A DNA stretch of 33,508 bases. Origin: Oscillospiraceae bacterium. Lineage in GTDB: Bacteria; Bacillota; Clostridia; Oscillospirales; Oscillospiraceae. Each line of letters begins with the position of its first letter. The stretch's first letter is position 1. Made by a program: the position numbers and the translations under genes. Below the pieces are notes generated by a model, which made no database searches, was not told the DNA's origin, and saw nothing but the letters and a program-made list of their open reading frames with translations. The stretch spans positions 1 through 33,508 of the forward strand of contig JAFVZT010000001.1 in NCBI GenBank assembly GCA_017508045.1, read 5' to 3'. Shown here one piece after another: positions 22,633 through 30,166 of the stretch.

Positions 22633-24602
22633 AGGTAACAGTTGCCAAAAGCGCCGGGTTCTGCTTCGGTGTAAATCGTGCAGTTGAGCTGGTGGAGCAG
22701 GCGGTTGGGGAAGGGAAGAAGGTATCTACCTTAGGGCCGATTATTCACAATCGCCATGCGGTAAAGCACTTTGAAGATATGTCGGTAACGGTGCTGGAAA
22801 AGCCGGAGGATGCGCAGCCGGGCAGTACGGTGATTATTCGTTCCCACGGTGTCACCCGGGATATTTATGAACAGCTTGAAAAGCAGAATGTGGAAATCAT
22901 TGATGCCACCTGTCCCTTTGTCAAGCGGATACACGGGATTGTCAGCAAGGCCCGGGAAGAGGGCAGACTGCCTGTAATTATCGGAACAAAAGCCCATCCG
23001 GAGGTGGAAGGAATTTCCGGCTGGTGCGATGCGTGTGAGATATTTGAAAGCCCGGAAGAGCTTCTGGAGTGGTCGCAAAAACCGGAAAATTCCCCGGATT
23101 TGCCAATTTGTATGGTTTGTCAGACGACATCGACAGAATTTTTGTGGAATTCGTGCGTCGAAATTGTAAAAAAACAGTTTACTAACGCAAAAATATTTGA
23201 TACAATATGTAAAGCTACTGAATCCCGACAGAGGGAGGCGGCAAATTTAAGTAAGGCCAGTCAGGCAATGGTGGTTGTAGGGGACACCCACAGCTCCAAT
23301 ACCGGTCGTCTTGCTATGATTTGCCGGGAACACTGTGAAAAGGTTGTTCTGGTGGACAATGCTTCAGAGCTGGAGCCGGAATTTTTTTACGGTGTTCATT
23401 GTGTTGGAGTCACTGCAGGCGCATCTACACCTGCGTGGATTATAAAGGAGGTCAACAAGACTATGAGCGAAATTACTAATGTTGAGGCTGTGCAGGAGGA
23501 AAGCTTTGCTGAGCTTCTCGAGCAGTCCATCAAAACTTTAAATACAGGAGATAAGGTCACCGGCATCGTTACCGGAATTGGCGCTACAGAAGTCCAGATC
23601 GATCTGGGTACTAAGCATGCCGGCTACATTCCCTATGACGAAGTCAGCAACGACCCCACCGTGAAGCCTGAAGATATCTTCAAGGTTGGCGATGAGATCG
23701 AAGTGTTCGTCGTTCGCGTGAACGATCAGGAAGGCACCTGCCAGCTGTCCAAGAAGAAGCTGGACGGCATGAAGGTTTGGGAAGACATCGGTATATGGTG
23801 TGAAGAAAAGACCACTGTTGACGGTGTCGTTACCGAAGAGAATAAGGGCGGTCTGGTTGTCAATGTTAAGGGTATCCGCGTGTTCGTTCCTGCTTCCCAG
23901 TCCGGCGTTGCCAAGGGCGGCGATATGGCCGGTATGGTGGGCAAGGCTGTTCAGCTGAAGATTACCGAGGTTAACCGCGCCCGTCGTCGTGTAATCGGCT
24001 CTATCCGCGCTGTTTCCTCTGAGACCCGTAAGGCTGCTCAGGAGCAGATTTGGAACGCAATTGAGGTCGGTGCAAAGTATCACGGTACCGTTAAGTCTCT
24101 GACTGCCTACGGCGCATTCGTGGATATCGGCGGTGTGGATGGCATGGTTCACGTTTCCGAGCTGAGCTGGAACCGCATTAAGACTCCCGCTGATGTTGTC
24201 AGTGTGGGCGACGAGATTGATGTTTATGTCATTTCCTTCGACGCAGAAAAGCGTAAGATTTCTCTGGGTTATAAGACTGCAGAGATGAACCCCTGGAATC
24301 AGTTTATGACAAACTACAGCGTGGGCGATGTTGTGGATGCTAAGATTGTTAAGCTGATGACCTTCGGCGCCTTCGCTGAGATTATGCCCGGTGTAGACGG
24401 CCTGATTCACATTTCCCAGATTGCCAACAAGCGCATTGGCAAGCCCGAGGATGTGCTGAGCGAGGGCCAGGAGGTTCAGGTTAAGATTACCCATGTGGAC
24501 GCTGAGAATAAGCGTATCTCCTTGTCTATTCGCGCATTGCTGGAAAATACCGAAAATGAGGACGAGGCCGCTGAGGCTGTAGCCGAAACTGAGGCTGAGT
24601 AA
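22629..24602 (+). CDS. ispH: IspH (HMBPP reductase) fused to ribosomal protein S1
   Basis: A single 657-codon frame. Residues 1-278 are 4-hydroxy-3-methylbut-2-enyl diphosphate reductase, the last step of the MEP isoprenoid pathway. The iron-sulfur cysteines are C12 (GFCFGVNRA), C95 (DATCPFV) and C194 (DTICKAT), with H40, H73 and H123 in place. Residues 279-657 are S1 with four OB-type repeats (about 300-625), for example GAFVDIGGVDGMVHVSELSW and GAFAEIMPGVDGLIHISQI, and an acidic tail. The fusion is known in Clostridia. At the junction, ATG 23463 has a perfect AAAGGAGGT 10 nt upstream in the same frame, so free S1 may also be made. Codon choice shifts after about 23460 towards highly expressed codons (CGT, AAG, GAG). 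Confidence 0.94.
   Translation: MKVTVAKSAGFCFGVNRAVELVEQAVGEGKKVSTLGPIIHNRHAVKHFEDMSVTVLEKPEDAQPGSTVIIRSHGVTRDIYEQLEKQNVEIIDATCPFVKRIHGIVSKAREEGRLPVIIGTKAHPEVEGISGWCDACEIFESPEELLEWSQKPENSPDLPICMVCQTTSTEFLWNSCVEIVKKQFTNAKIFDTICKATESRQREAANLSKASQAMVVVGDTHSSNTGRLAMICREHCEKVVLVDNASELEPEFFYGVHCVGVTAGASTPAWIIKEVNKTMSEITNVEAVQEESFAELLEQSIKTLNTGDKVTGIVTGIGATEVQIDLGTKHAGYIPYDEVSNDPTVKPEDIFKVGDEIEVFVVRVNDQEGTCQLSKKKLDGMKVWEDIGIWCEEKTTVDGVVTEENKGGLVVNVKGIRVFVPASQSGVAKGGDMAGMVGKAVQLKITEVNRARRRVIGSIRAVSSETRKAAQEQIWNAIEVGAKYHGTVKSLTAYGAFVDIGGVDGMVHVSELSWNRIKTPADVVSVGDEIDVYVISFDAEKRKISLGYKTAEMNPWNQFMTNYSVGDVVDAKIVKLMTFGAFAEIMPGVDGLIHISQIANKRIGKPEDVLSEGQEVQVKITHVDAENKRISLSIRALLENTENEDEAAEAVAETEAE
23444..23452 (+). 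promoter_or_regulatory. Internal ribosome binding site for free S1
   Basis: AAAGGAGGT lies 10 nt before the in-frame ATG 23463, exactly at the IspH/S1 domain boundary. Confidence 0.75.
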
Positions 24603-24613
24603 GAAAGTGTTAC

Positions 24614-24646
24614 ATACCGGGGTCGGCTTTTCCGATCCCGGTATTT
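24614..24646 (+). terminator. Terminator after ispH-S1
   Basis: ATACCGGGGTCGG pairs with CCGATCCCGGTAT (13 pairs including one G-T) across CTTTT, followed by a short T-run. It probably ends the long hflX-to-S1 run. Confidence 0.7.
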
Positions 24647-24666
24647 AAACAGAGAGGATGAGTTAT

Positions 24667-24948
24667 ATGGTAAAGCATATTGTTTTGTATACGTTTAAAG
24701 AGGATGTCAATAAGCAGGAGGCTATCAAAATTATTGACGATGCCCTGACACCTTTGGTGGGTAAAATTCCCGGACTGATGCATCTGGAGGTTAAGCTGGC
24801 CTTCAACGGTATGGATTATGCCCTTTATTCTGAGTTTGAGAGCAGACAGGCTCTGGAGGCATACGCCGCACATCCCCTTCATTTGGAAGCTAAGGATAAA
24901 TTTTTCCATTTCTTAAGCAACCGTGTCGTTGCGGATTATGAGCTGTGA
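24667..24948 (+). CDS. Dabb (stress-responsive alpha/beta-barrel) family protein
   Basis: The 93-aa protein is a dimeric ferredoxin-like Dabb domain: MVKHIVLYTFKE at the N-terminus, IPGLMHLEVKLAF in the middle and YAAHPLHLEAKDKF near the C-terminus are characteristic. The biochemical role is unknown. I start at ATG 24667, since AGAGAGG lies 9 nt upstream, whereas the ATG at 24658 directly abuts it. It heads a tight trio with the ACT and PFL genes. Confidence 0.88.
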   Translation: MVKHIVLYTFKEDVNKQEAIKIIDDALTPLVGKIPGLMHLEVKLAFNGMDYALYSEFESRQALEAYAAHPLHLEAKDKFFHFLSNRVVADYEL

Positions 24949-24958
24949 GGTAAATGCT

Positions 24959-25228
24959 ATGAAAGCGATTGTCACGGTGGTTGGTAAAGACAAGGTGGGC
25001 ATTATCGCCGCTGTTTGTACTGAGCTGGCTAAGTATAATGTAAATGTGCTGGATATTAGCCAGACCGTTATGCAGGGCTACTTTACAATGATGATGGCGG
25101 TAGATACCTCTGCCGGCAAGGTTGCCTTTGGGGAGCTGGTACGTCTTCTGGAACAAAAGGGCAAGGAAATGGGCCTATCCATCCGTCTGCAGCGGGAAGA
25201 TATTTTTGAAGCTATGCATAGAGTGTGA
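24959..25228 (+). CDS. ACT domain protein (UPF0237 type)
   Basis: The 89-aa protein is a single ACT domain: [19 protein letters not shown] and [19 protein letters not shown] are diagnostic. ACT domains bind amino acids or other small ligands and regulate enzymes. It sits 8 nt before the PFL gene; the same pairing is seen in streptococci and other Firmicutes, so the ACT protein probably regulates or partners the PFL protein. GTGAGG provides the ribosome site. Confidence 0.92.
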   Translation: MKAIVTVVGKDKVGIIAAVCTELAKYNVNVLDISQTVMQGYFTMMMAVDTSAGKVAFGELVRLLEQKGKEMGLSIRLQREDIFEAMHRV

Positions 25229-25236
25229 GGAATGAT

Positions 25237-26595
25237 ATGCTGAATTTAAACGATATCTTATATACCCAGGATATGATTAACAAGCGTCACTTGGATATTC
25301 GCACCATTACCATGGGTATTTCCTTACTGGACTGTGCAGACCCGGATATTCGTGTTTGCGCCGAAAAGATTTATGATAAAATTACCCGTCGGGCAGAAAA
25401 GCTGGTGAAGGTGGGCGAGGAAATTGAGTGTGAATTTGGAATCCCCATTGTGAATAAGCGCATTTCTGTAACGCCTATGGCGCTTATCGGAAATTCCTGC
25501 AATGCTGACAGCTATGTTCCTTTGGCCGTTGCAATGGATGAAGCGGCAAAAACCTGCGGAGTAAACTTTATCGGCGGTTTTTCTGCCTTGGTGCAAAAGG
25601 GCTGCACCAGGGGTGACTGGATTTTAATGAATTCCATTCCTGAGGCTATGGCAGCCACCGAGCGTGTCTGTGCCAGTGTCAACGTCGGCTCAACCAAGGC
25701 CGGCATCAACATGGATGCTGTTGCCAAAATGGGCGAGATTATTAAGCAAACAGCCTTGCGCACGGCGGATAATGACGGTCTTGGCTGCGCCAAGCTGGTG
25801 GTATTTGCCAATGCGGTGGAGGATAACCCCTTCATGGCAGGCGCATTCCACGGCGTGGGAGAGCCAGAATGTGTGCTGAATGTAGGCGTTTCCGGCCCGG
25901 GTGTTGTTTACCATGCGCTGAAGGGCGTAAAGGGCAGACCCTTTGATGAGGTTGCCGAAACCGTTAAAAAGACCGCCTTCCAGATTACCCGAATGGGTCA
26001 GCTGGTGGGCGTGGAGGCATCTAAACGCCTGAATGTGCCCTTCGGTATTGTGGATTTAAGCCTGGCACCCACTCCTGCAGTGGGTGATAGCGTTGCCCGT
26101 ATTTTGGAAGAGATGGGCTTGGAGGTTTGTGGAACACACGGAACGACTGCCGCCCTTGCTATGCTCAACGATGCGGTGAAAAAGGGCGGTGTTATGGCCA
26201 GTAACCATGTCGGCGGTTTGTCCGGTGCGTTTATCCCTGTTTCCGAGGACGAGGGTATGATTGCTGCTGCAGAGTCAGGTGTGCTTCAGCTGGACAAGCT
26301 GGAGGCAATGACCTGTGTTTGCTCTGTGGGTCTGGATATGATTGCCGTACCGGGGGATACCTCCGCGGCGACCATTTCTGCCATTATTGCAGATGAGGCG
26401 GCAATCGGAATGGTCAACTCCAAAACAACCGCTGTGCGTATCATTCCTGCCCCCGGAAAGGTGGTTGGCGACAGAGTGGAAATGGGTGGCCTTCTGGGCA
26501 GCGCACCGGTAATGCCTGTTCATCCGGAATCGGCAGAAGCCTTTATTGCCCGGGGCGGCAGAATCCCTGCACCACTGCAAAGCTTGAAAAACTAA
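25237..26595 (+). CDS. PFL family protein (UPF0210/DUF711)
   Basis: The 452-aa cytoplasmic protein belongs to the UPF0210 (DUF711) family, structurally related to pyruvate formate-lyase but of unknown function. Hallmarks are [28 protein letters not shown]-like [27 protein letters not shown], and [21 protein letters not shown] start at ATG 25237 with TGAGG 6 nt upstream; a GTG at 25225 overlaps the ACT stop. It ends the Dabb-ACT-PFL operon, followed by a very long hairpin. Confidence 0.92.
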   Translation: MLNLNDILYTQDMINKRHLDIRTITMGISLLDCADPDIRVCAEKIYDKITRRAEKLVKVGEEIECEFGIPIVNKRISVTPMALIGNSCNADSYVPLAVAMDEAAKTCGVNFIGGFSALVQKGCTRGDWILMNSIPEAMAATERVCASVNVGSTKAGINMDAVAKMGEIIKQTALRTADNDGLGCAKLVVFANAVEDNPFMAGAFHGVGEPECVLNVGVSGPGVVYHALKGVKGRPFDEVAETVKKTAFQITRMGQLVGVEASKRLNVPFGIVDLSLAPTPAVGDSVARILEEMGLEVCGTHGTTAALAMLNDAVKKGGVMASNHVGGLSGAFIPVSEDEGMIAAAESGVLQLDKLEAMTCVCSVGLDMIAVPGDTSAATISAIIADEAAIGMVNSKTTAVRIIPAPGKVVGDRVEMGGLLGSAPVMPVHPESAEAFIARGGRIPAPLQSLKN

Positions 26596-26613
26596 GAAAA
26601 CCCGGTTAACTAT

Positions 26614-26670
26614 TATGATATGTACCCCCAATACTGCTTGTCCAGTATTGGGGGTACATATCATATTTCC
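26614..26670. terminator. Very long perfect hairpin, probable terminator
   Basis: The arms 26614-26636 and 26643-26665 form a 23-bp perfect stem with a 6-nt loop (CTTGTC). The core ACCCCCAATACTG is GC-moderate. Only a short T-run follows on the plus strand, so it may terminate the PFL operon, the minus-strand ORF, or both. Confidence 0.6.
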
Positions 26671-26684
26671 AAACCCAGTATTTG

Positions 26685-26909
26685 TTATATTTCAGTTGCA
26701 AACAGAATTTTTCTGAAAAGCTCGGCAGTCTTTTCCCCACCAATGCCTTTCTTAAATACATCAGTAGAAGGGCCTACGTGGGTAAGCAGACCTTCCACAT
26801 AAACGGATGCCTTTTCCTGTTTTGGCTTTGCTTCGCAAGTAGGCGCATCCAAAGCAATCTGTAAATACTGGGCAAGGTAGTGTGCCGCAGTGGCATCAAA
26901 TCGCCGCAC
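26685..26909 (-). CDS. Unidentified small ORF, possible C-terminal gene remnant
   Basis: I do not recognise this 74-aa product. Codon use resembles the neighbours and the sequence looks like folded protein: an alpha-helical start (ATAAHYLAQYLQIALDA), a basic linker, then YVEGLLTHVGPSTDVF and GGEKTAELFRKILF. The only start is GTG 26909 with a weak AAGG. A short frame just upstream, ending TAA at about 26914, encodes a lysine-rich peptide, so this may be a broken larger gene. It ends next to the long hairpin at 26614-26665, which could be its terminator. Confidence 0.4.
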   Translation of the reverse strand: MRRFDATAAHYLAQYLQIALDAPTCEAKPKQEKASVYVEGLLTHVGPSTDVFKKGIGGEKTAELFRKILFATEI

Positions 26910-27133
26910 GCCTTATTTTTTGTTCTTTTCTTTGGAACGCTTGTCGTTGATGATCTTCATTTTTGCGAATGAAGTGAGCGCCGAACTTGGAGGTAATGCC
27001 GTTAAAAATCGTGATAGGGAGGCTCATAACCGTGAAGTTCACTGGGTATATCGTTCTGGGCGGTATTGGAGGAATTGCGGCAGGGAAGCAGCATAGCAAA
27101 CCTCTTGTACAGATATGAGTCAAGGGGTTAATA

Positions 27134-27694
27134 CTATTTCAAGGTCAGACCGTCGTAAAATGCCTGACCGACTTTTTCGCCCAGAACCAGATAGCTGTGA
27201 TGCACCGGGTCGAAGGTGATAGGCTGCAGCTTGGAAACATCCACTTTGCCGTTAGCGTCCAGATACGCTTCCTCCACACAGACATTGACCACCTTGCCCA
27301 CCAGATGGCAGGATTCGGGGTCATAGGAAATCATCTCGCATTCCAATGCCATAGGAAGCTCATCAATCAGGGGTGCGTCCACAAATTGGGACTTGGTGGC
27401 ATGGAAGCCTGCTTTTGCAAACTTGTCCGGCTCTTTTCTGCCGGAAACGATGCCCACATAGTCACAGGCATTTACTGTTTTGGCTGTACCCATAGACACA
27501 GTAAAAGCCTTGCGCGCCAGCACATTTTCCGCAGTCTTATGCTCTGCGTCCACACAGATGGTCAGCTGCGCCTCTTCTGTCACACCGCCCCAGGCAGCGT
27601 TCATGGCATTGGGCGTGCCGTCTTCGTTGTAAGTGCCGATAATAAACACCGGCATGGGATAACACATTTCTTTCGCGCCGAAATTCTTGCGCAT
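27134..27694 (-). CDS. Flavin reductase-like FMN-binding protein
   Basis: The 186-aa protein has the flavin reductase-like split-barrel: PMPVFIIGTYNEDGTPNAMN near the N-terminus, FTVSMGTAKTVNACDYVGIVSG in the middle and a C-terminal HHSYLVLGEKVG. Members bind FMN and pass electrons from NAD(P)H or accept them from other carriers. AGGAGG lies 7 nt before the ATG. It is monocistronic, expressed from the left-facing half of the shared promoter at 27724-27776. Possible role in oxygen or redox defence with neighbours; this is inference. Confidence 0.9.
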   Translation of the reverse strand: MRKNFGAKEMCYPMPVFIIGTYNEDGTPNAMNAAWGGVTEEAQLTICVDAEHKTAENVLARKAFTVSMGTAKTVNACDYVGIVSGRKEPDKFAKAGFHATKSQFVDAPLIDELPMALECEMISYDPESCHLVGKVVNVCVEEAYLDANGKVDVSKLQPITFDPVHHSYLVLGEKVGQAFYDGLTLK

Positions 27695-27723
27695 AATAAG
27701 TCCTCCTGCAAAATTTTGTGTTT

Positions 27724-27753
27724 ATTATACAGTAAAGCGCATGGTTGTTGCAA
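27724..27753 (-). promoter_or_regulatory. Left-facing half of shared divergent promoter A
   Basis: On the minus strand, TTGCAA (27753-27748), an 18-bp spacer and TATAAT (27729-27724). TTGCAA is its own reverse complement and also serves as the -35 box of the right-facing promoter. Confidence 0.8.
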
Positions 27754-27776
27754 GGTGTATTTTTGCGTGTTATAAT
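27748..27776 (+). promoter_or_regulatory. Right-facing half of shared divergent promoter A
   Basis: TTGCAA (27748-27753), a 17-bp spacer and TATAAT (27771-27776) drive the GNAT gene. The -35 box is physically the same six bases as that of the left-facing promoter. Confidence 0.8.
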
Positions 27777-27795
27777 GACCAAAAGAGGTGGTATG

Positions 27796-28332
27796 ATGTT
27801 AGAAACGAAAAGATTGCTTCTTCGCCCATGGCAGGTAAGCGATGCGAAGGACCTTTATGAATACGCAAGTGATCCGGCTGTGGGTCCTCCCGCGGGCTGG
27901 CCGCCCCATACCAGTGTGGAAAACAGCCGTGAATTAATCCGAAGCGTGCTTTCTGCGCCGGAAACCTATGCGGTATGTTTGAAAGACGGCAAAGCCATCG
28001 GCAGTGTGGGGCTGAAGCTGAAAGGCTATACCGATATGACTGACCGTGAGGATGAATGTGAGTTGGGCTATTGGATCGGCAAGCCGTTCTGGGGTCAGGG
28101 ATTGATCCCGGAAGCAGCCGGAGAACTGCTCCGGTATGCCTTTGAAGAATTAAATATGCGGGCTGTTTGGTGCGGTTACTATGAGGGAAATGAAAAGTCC
28201 CGCCGAGTACAGCAAAAGCTGGGCTTCATATACCAGCACACGACCCATGATTTGAATGTGTCCTTGATGAACGAGAAACGCACCGGTCACACATCCTTGC
28301 TTACCAAGGAACGCTGGGAAGAACTGAAATGA
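27796..28332 (+). CDS. GNAT family N-acetyltransferase
   Basis: The 178-aa protein is a RimJ/RimL-type GNAT that transfers acetyl from acetyl-CoA to an amine, perhaps a protein N-terminus or small molecule. ETKRLLLRPWQVSDA (3-17) is the typical opening; ELGYWIGKPFWGQGLIPEA holds the acetyl-CoA loop (GQG), and NEKSRRVQQKLGF is motif B. I prefer ATG 27796, 6 nt after AGAGGT, over ATG 27793. The gene is monocistronic and ends in a bidirectional terminator. Confidence 0.9.
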   Translation: MLETKRLLLRPWQVSDAKDLYEYASDPAVGPPAGWPPHTSVENSRELIRSVLSAPETYAVCLKDGKAIGSVGLKLKGYTDMTDREDECELGYWIGKPFWGQGLIPEAAGELLRYAFEELNMRAVWCGYYEGNEKSRRVQQKLGFIYQHTTHDLNVSLMNEKRTGHTSLLTKERWEELK

Positions 28333-28333
28333 G

Positions 28334-28366
28334 AAAACCCTGGTGTGAGCCAGGGTTTTGCTTTTT
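28334..28366. terminator. Bidirectional terminator between GNAT and XRE-SOR genes
   Basis: AAAACCCTGG pairs with CCAGGGTTTT across TGTGAG, with T-tracts on both strands. It overlaps the stop codons of both convergent genes. Confidence 0.85.
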
Positions 28367-28949
28367 AGACGTTCATCTTAAACAATCCGTGTTGGTTGCA
28401 GTAGTAATAGATATATCCTCTGCCGCGGAGCTGCAGACGGGTTTCGGCATTGCCCTCGGGATAGAACTTGACCATCTGGATTTGATCGGAGGTTATAAAC
28501 GCCACAAAGGAAATAAAATGTTCCTTGGTCATAGGGTGGGGGACAGTGATAAAATACTCGTCTTCCACTTTTTCTATGGTGATTTCGTGGGTATCGTCTG
28601 CGTTTTCCGGCTCCAGGGCAGGCAAGGTAATGCCGCAGCAGCTGACCACTGTATCACCGGTGGTATGAATTACATTTCCGCAGATGGGACAGACATAGAA
28701 TTTACACCGCAGCATATTGGCGGAAACATTTTTATTCATAATTTGCTCACCGTTCATCAGTTCAATCACACAGATGCCCAGAGCCTGCGCCAACGGCTGC
28801 AGTAAGGATATATCCGGCAGACCCTTGGCAGTCTCCCATTTGGATATTGTTTTGCTGCTGACACCGAGCTTCTCCGCTAATTCCGCCTGAGTCAGTTCCC
28901 GGCTTTCCCGCAACTTTTTGATGGTCGCTCCGGTTACGTATGTGTTCAT
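28365..28949 (-). CDS. XRE helix-turn-helix regulator fused to a superoxide reductase (desulfoferrodoxin) module
   Basis: The 194-aa protein joins two units. Residues 8-65 are an XRE/Cro-type DNA-binding domain (TQAELAEKLGVSSKTISKWE). Residues 82-192 match a two-iron superoxide reductase: desulforedoxin cysteines C87, C90, C104, C105 (CPICGN, CCG), then catalytic iron ligands H121, H138 (PHPM), H144 (EHF), C184 and H187 (YYCNQHG). The lysine that guides superoxide in Desulfovibrio enzymes (EKH) is threonine here (DTH), so turnover may be altered. It could sense superoxide, iron or oxygen and switch genes directly. ATG 28949 follows GGAAAGGA. A second XRE gene lies upstream on the same strand, separated by a hairpin. 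Confidence 0.85.
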   Translation of the reverse strand: MNTYVTGATIKKLRESRELTQAELAEKLGVSSKTISKWETAKGLPDISLLQPLAQALGICVIELMNGEQIMNKNVSANMLRCKFYVCPICGNVIHTTGDTVVSCCGITLPALEPENADDTHEITIEKVEDEYFITVPHPMTKEHFISFVAFITSDQIQMVKFYPEGNAETRLQLRGRGYIYYYCNQHGLFKMNV

Positions 28950-29019
28950 AATTCCACGTCCTTTCCGGGGCAATCATACCACAAAATTATGAAACGGACA
29001 ACCTATGCTGCGTAGACAT

Positions 29020-29054
29020 TAAGAGCCAAACTGCAGCGCGCAGTCTGGCTCTTT
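29020..29054 (-). terminator. Terminator-like hairpin between the two XRE genes
   Basis: AAGAGCCA-A-ACTGC pairs with GCAGT-C-TGGCTCTT with one mismatch. It lies 12 nt after the stop of the upstream XRE gene, though the trailing T-run on the minus strand is short. Confidence 0.6.
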
Positions 29055-29066
29055 GTCTGTATTTGT

Positions 29067-29678
29067 TTATTCCTTAGTCAGAACTTTCGTTTGCCAGGAC
29101 ATCTTGCCGCACTTGGGGCAGCGCATATATCTTGTAGTGTGCATATGCATTGCAAAAAAGACATTAACATATTTCGGAACATATTTGTGTCCGCACTCTT
29201 TACACGCATAATAGCCTGCTTTATGCTCAATTTTCAGCGCAAAGGGCGTTGCAATCAAAAGAGGGAGTAGGCTGAGCCCAACGAGCAGGCTGCCCTTCCA
29301 TTCCTCCATCGGCACAATACTTGCAATTACTGTTGCAGCGATAAGCGGAAAAACAGCGACGATGCCCATGACGATTTCCAATTTGAGCAATCTTCTGTCG
29401 GCTTCTTCTTTTTGCCTGATCATTTCAAGCAGGTTGTTTTCCATTTCTTTGTTGCAATTATCCATAGTTACTACCTCCCCGGATAAAAGATCGTTTACGG
29501 TGATACCTAACGTACTGCACAGCTCCAGCATAATGGAAGAATCGGGCAGAGATTTACCGGTCTCCCATTTGGATACGGCTCTGTCGGTGATGCCTAATTT
29601 CTCCGCCAACTGCATTTGCGTCAGATTTTCTTTTCTTCTGCATTCGGCGATAAACTTTCCGATTTTTACCTGATCCAT
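29067..29678 (-). CDS. XRE regulator with two membrane segments and a zinc ribbon
   Basis: The 203-aa protein has an N-terminal XRE DNA-binding domain (about 5-65; TQMQLAEKLGITDRAVSKWE), a short charged coiled helix (80-100), two membrane segments (about 101-122 and 130-150), and a C-terminal zinc ribbon with CKEC (C159, C162) and CPKC (C187, C190). This arrangement suggests a membrane-tethered regulator whose zinc ribbon reports on the cell surface or metal state; target unknown. ATG 29678 follows AAAGGAGG by 6 nt. It is transcribed from the left-facing half of shared promoter B. Confidence 0.82.
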   Translation of the reverse strand: MDQVKIGKFIAECRRKENLTQMQLAEKLGITDRAVSKWETGKSLPDSSIMLELCSTLGITVNDLLSGEVVTMDNCNKEMENNLLEMIRQKEEADRRLLKLEIVMGIVAVFPLIAATVIASIVPMEEWKGSLLVGLSLLPLLIATPFALKIEHKAGYYACKECGHKYVPKYVNVFFAMHMHTTRYMRCPKCGKMSWQTKVLTKE

Positions 29679-29785
29679 AGGTATCCTCCTTTCACTGTCA
29701 GTATAGCTAAGATGGGTCAAACAGTCCACGAACCGGTGGTTGAGTGGGGAGAAATCAACCAGCCGTAGGGGAATTTTGTGCCTTT

Positions 29786-29815
29786 ATTATACGATATGTG
29801 AAGCTTTTGTTGCAA
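29786..29815 (-). promoter_or_regulatory. Left-facing half of shared divergent promoter B
   Basis: On the minus strand, TTGCAA (29815-29810), an 18-bp spacer and TATAAT (29791-29786), reading towards the membrane XRE gene. It has the same geometry as promoter A. Confidence 0.78.
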
Positions 29816-29838
29816 GGGTAATTTTGGCGTGATATAAT
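29810..29838 (+). promoter_or_regulatory. Right-facing half of shared divergent promoter B
   Basis: TTGCAA (29810-29815), a 17-bp spacer and TATAAT (29833-29838), reading towards the TIGR04076 gene. It shares its -35 box with the left-facing promoter. Confidence 0.78.
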
Positions 29839-29854
29839 AACATAGGGTGAGAAA

Positions 29855-30166
29855 ATGAAGAAAGTGAAGATAACAGCTCTCCGGAGGACTTGCTATCCGG
29901 ATTTGATAGAGCAGTATGAAAATCCCATTGAACACGCCTGCGATACGCAAATCGGCATGGTTTGGGTGTCGGAAAACGGCGAAAAGCCGGAGGGGCTTTG
30001 CAACGCCGCATGGGGGAGCATGGAGTTTTTTGTCAAGACATTGGCAGAAGGCGGCGGAAACTTCTATGACGGCTGGATGAAAAATCCCCATTCGGCGATG
30101 ATCAGCTGTAACGACGGCTTTCGCCCTGTAAGCTTTTATCTGGAAACACTGGAGGATGAGAAATGA
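29855..30166 (+). CDS. TIGR04076 family protein
   Basis: The 103-aa cytoplasmic protein resembles the TIGR04076 family of small Firmicutes proteins of unknown function. It starts MKKVKITALRRTCYPDL and carries CNAAWGSM, FYDGWMKNPHSAMISCNDGFRPVSF-like segments with conserved cysteines and aromatics. The single-domain length is typical. GGGTGAG lies before the ATG. Its stop overlaps the next start by 4 nt (ATGA), so it is coupled to the methyltransferase-like gene. Confidence 0.78.
   Translation: MKKVKITALRRTCYPDLIEQYENPIEHACDTQIGMVWVSENGEKPEGLCNAAWGSMEFFVKTLAEGGGNFYDGWMKNPHSAMISCNDGFRPVSFYLETLEDEK

Noticed and set aside
23538-24494. 318-codon open frame on the minus strand
   Set aside because: It lies wholly inside S1, has no ribosome site, and is explained by strong codon bias of the highly expressed S1 region.
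29717-30091. 124-codon minus ORF antisense to the TIGR04076 gene
   Set aside because: It covers the shared promoter B and has no ribosome site; the plus frame is recognisable protein.
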